NCBI GenBank assembly: GCA_964019415.1 | Contig: OZ025888.1 | Span: forward strand, 6,110,954 to 6,174,953 | DNA from: Ianthella basta | Lineage: Eukaryota > Porifera > Demospongiae > Verongiida > Ianthellidae | Length of the DNA: 64,000 nucleotides | Direction of reading: 5' to 3' | In this document: piece after piece, positions 62,998 to 64,000 of the stretch | How positions within the stretch are numbered: the first letter of the stretch is position 1 | How the letters are laid out: each line of letters starts with the position of its first letter | Translations under genes and position numbers: made by a program | The notes under the pieces: generated by a model | What the model was told of the DNA's origin: nothing | Databases searched by the model: none | What the model saw: only the letters and a program-made list of their open reading frames with translations

Positions 62998-63708
62998 CAC
63001 ACACAGACCTACACATTTAAGCTATAACATTTTATCACTATGCAATATCCATTGGAGAGTTGACATCAGTCACTGCAACAACTTGTGACACAACACAGTG
63101 ACATGGGTATGCTGATAACAGTAGTGACGTCCATCGTCAAACATGACAGGACTGACTGACATTATCAATGATCCATGTCACCAAATCACACCACCCATCT
63201 TAGACACCTGTTCAACACAACTGTTTCAACTAACTCTCCATCAAGAAAAGGGCGTGAACCTACCAGCACACTAATTGTCCTAGTCTCGGGTAGTCGACTA
63301 CCATTTGCTATGACTCCTAAAGTCTTTTGAGGAGGAGGATTTGTAGCAAATTGCAGTTGGCTATGGAAGACTAAACTGTCCCAGTAAAGACCTTGTTAGA
63401 CACAAGTGGAGAAGAGTAGACACACATACCTCGGAGCATAGGCAGAATGACTAACTTCCGTTGTGTCAAAAGCAAGAGGGGTTGCATCCATCACCTGACT
63501 GTGAGAGAGTCCAGCCATTTTCACAGGAAGGGGATGGGCTGCCGCACTCATCGACAGAGTCTGATAAGCAGGCTCGGCCTGAGGTAGAGAGTCCATGTCA
63601 AAGAATCTGGCCCGAGGTGCAGCCCGTAATTTTTGTGCAACGCGCCTTCTCCGTGGCACCTGAGAGGAGACTTCTTCTTCTTCCTTCTGTTCTGTTTCAA
63701 GCCTGTCC
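58683..63708 (-). CDS. PARP4-like: PARP4-like vault PARP, copy 3, 3' part (runs off the window)
   Basis: Exons seen: 63708-63430, 62892-62386, 62175-61915, 61812-61698 (WH2), 61158-61074 (Central), 59938-59691 (Acidic), 59431-59335, 59241-59012, 58938-58881, 58771-58683 (NZF, stop). Upstream domains lie beyond 64000. The first visible exon fuses the start of exon A (DRLETEQKEEEEV) with the end of exon B (DMDSLPQAEPAYQ). The poly-Pro exon is much longer. The WH2 is [16 protein letters not shown]. The central helix has changed to KKAVSRPMPVS and the acidic motif to DEDWSDDGG. The last four exons are nearly identical to copy 2, the middle ones clearly more diverged. Confidence 0.85.
59495..59671. 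repeat. CA/CCCACA microsatellite, PARP4 copy 3 intron 40
   Basis: CA repeats mixed with CCACACAATCACA units, distinct in composition from the arrays in copies 1 and 2. Confidence 0.93.
59939..61073. other. Large intron 39 of PARP4 copy 3, non-coding
   Basis: About 1.1 kb that does not resemble the matching intron of copies 1 and 2 except at its right end. It includes a TTTGTTTG run near 60258-60285. No exon is supported. Confidence 0.6.
61404..61502. repeat. Inverted repeat in PARP4 copy 3 intron 38
   Basis: GGATTGTTGCCCATA is followed by its inverse TATGGGCAACAATC, and GCCATTTATTGGTTGCCATGG is followed after a short gap by an inverse near-copy. Copies 1 and 2 have single versions here, so a local inverted duplication occurred in copy 3. 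Confidence 0.75.
62386..62892 (-). CDS. PARP4 copy 3: expanded poly-proline exon
   Basis: A 507-base exon with about a dozen GAPPPP/GAAPPPP-type units. The same exon is 345 bases in copy 1 and 231 in copy 2. Formin FH1 and WASP proline regions look alike and bind profilin-actin and SH3 domains. The opposite strand shows a collagen-like false ORF. Confidence 0.85.
62945..63005. repeat. CA microsatellite, PARP4 copy 3 intron 35
   Basis: Pure CA array; counterparts 13500-13527 and 42231-42257 are shorter. Confidence 0.93.
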
Positions 63709-64000
63709 CTACAATGCAATGTGGGACCACTTCAAGGAGGACACCATGCACAGTACATGCAGAGCTGTGAACACACAGCACCACTATGACATGCAGTGGG
63801 CCCTGCACAAGCTAATGGAAGACACACTTACAACAGCTGCTGATGGACACACACGTTACCGTAGTCAGTGGTGAGGTGTGTGTGTATGATGTGGAAGAGA
63901 CTCATTATTACTGTATGTGTTATGTATGTATGAGAAATTTGTCCAGCCAAAATCCGACTAAACAAACTGCTTCCTACAGCCCTAAACTGGACTGGTCTGA
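63709..64000. other. Intron at the window end, PARP4 copy 3
   Basis: Matches the intron upstream of exon A in copies 1 and 2 (14441-14610 and 43192-43400). The plus-strand ORF across it is preserved only because the copies are recent duplicates. Confidence 0.6.

Overview
The window comes from an animal nuclear genome: GT-AG introns, animal-only gene families, and introns full of CA/GT microsatellites and minisatellites. Compact genes, non-vertebrate proteins and the transposon families suggest an invertebrate, possibly a sponge; the lineage is a guess. Coding strand and exon joins below come from reading splice sites, frame and phase by eye.

Layout. (1) 2-5097, plus strand: 3' part of an MRL-family (RIAM/lamellipodin-like) RA-PH adaptor gene. 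(2) 5719-9496, plus strand: a small four-exon PH-domain gene. (3) 10083 to the window end, minus strand: a head-to-tail tandem array of at least three vault-PARP (PARP4) paralogues. Copy 1 is 38510-10083 (44 exons, about 2453 aa), copy 2 is 58103-39087 (about 2290 aa), copy 3 is 58683 onward (3' end only). Start-to-stop spacers between copies are about 0.58 kb. Copy 1 is longer in the genome because its intron 8 carries a palindromic minisatellite interrupted by a complete-looking 7.9-kb DNA transposon (26905-34834, IS3EU-like) with an integrase-type transposase and a HECT ubiquitin ligase.

The main discovery is the architecture of these PARP4 proteins. Up to the VWA domain they follow human PARP4 closely: BRCT, WGR-like region, PARP helical domain, PARP catalytic domain with H-Y-E, VIT, VWA. 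The C-terminal vault-type domain is also recognisable. Between them, where human PARP4 has an unstructured Pro/Ser linker, these genes encode cytoskeletal parts: about 70 residues of the actin N-terminus including the DNase-I loop, a long charged segment, (copy 1 only) an R-SNARE-like stretch, proline-rich exons, and a WH2-Central-Acidic module like the Arp2/3-activating end of WASP. A last exon adds an NZF ubiquitin-binding type zinc finger. Read together this is a predicted mono-ADP-ribosyltransferase that could join vaults, actin nucleation and ubiquitin. I know of no description of such a protein.

The copies differ mainly in the inserted middle region (exons gained, lost or fused, proline repeats expanded, WCA motif altered in copy 3) and in minisatellite lengths, while the catalytic, VIT and VWA exons of copies 1 and 2 are almost identical.
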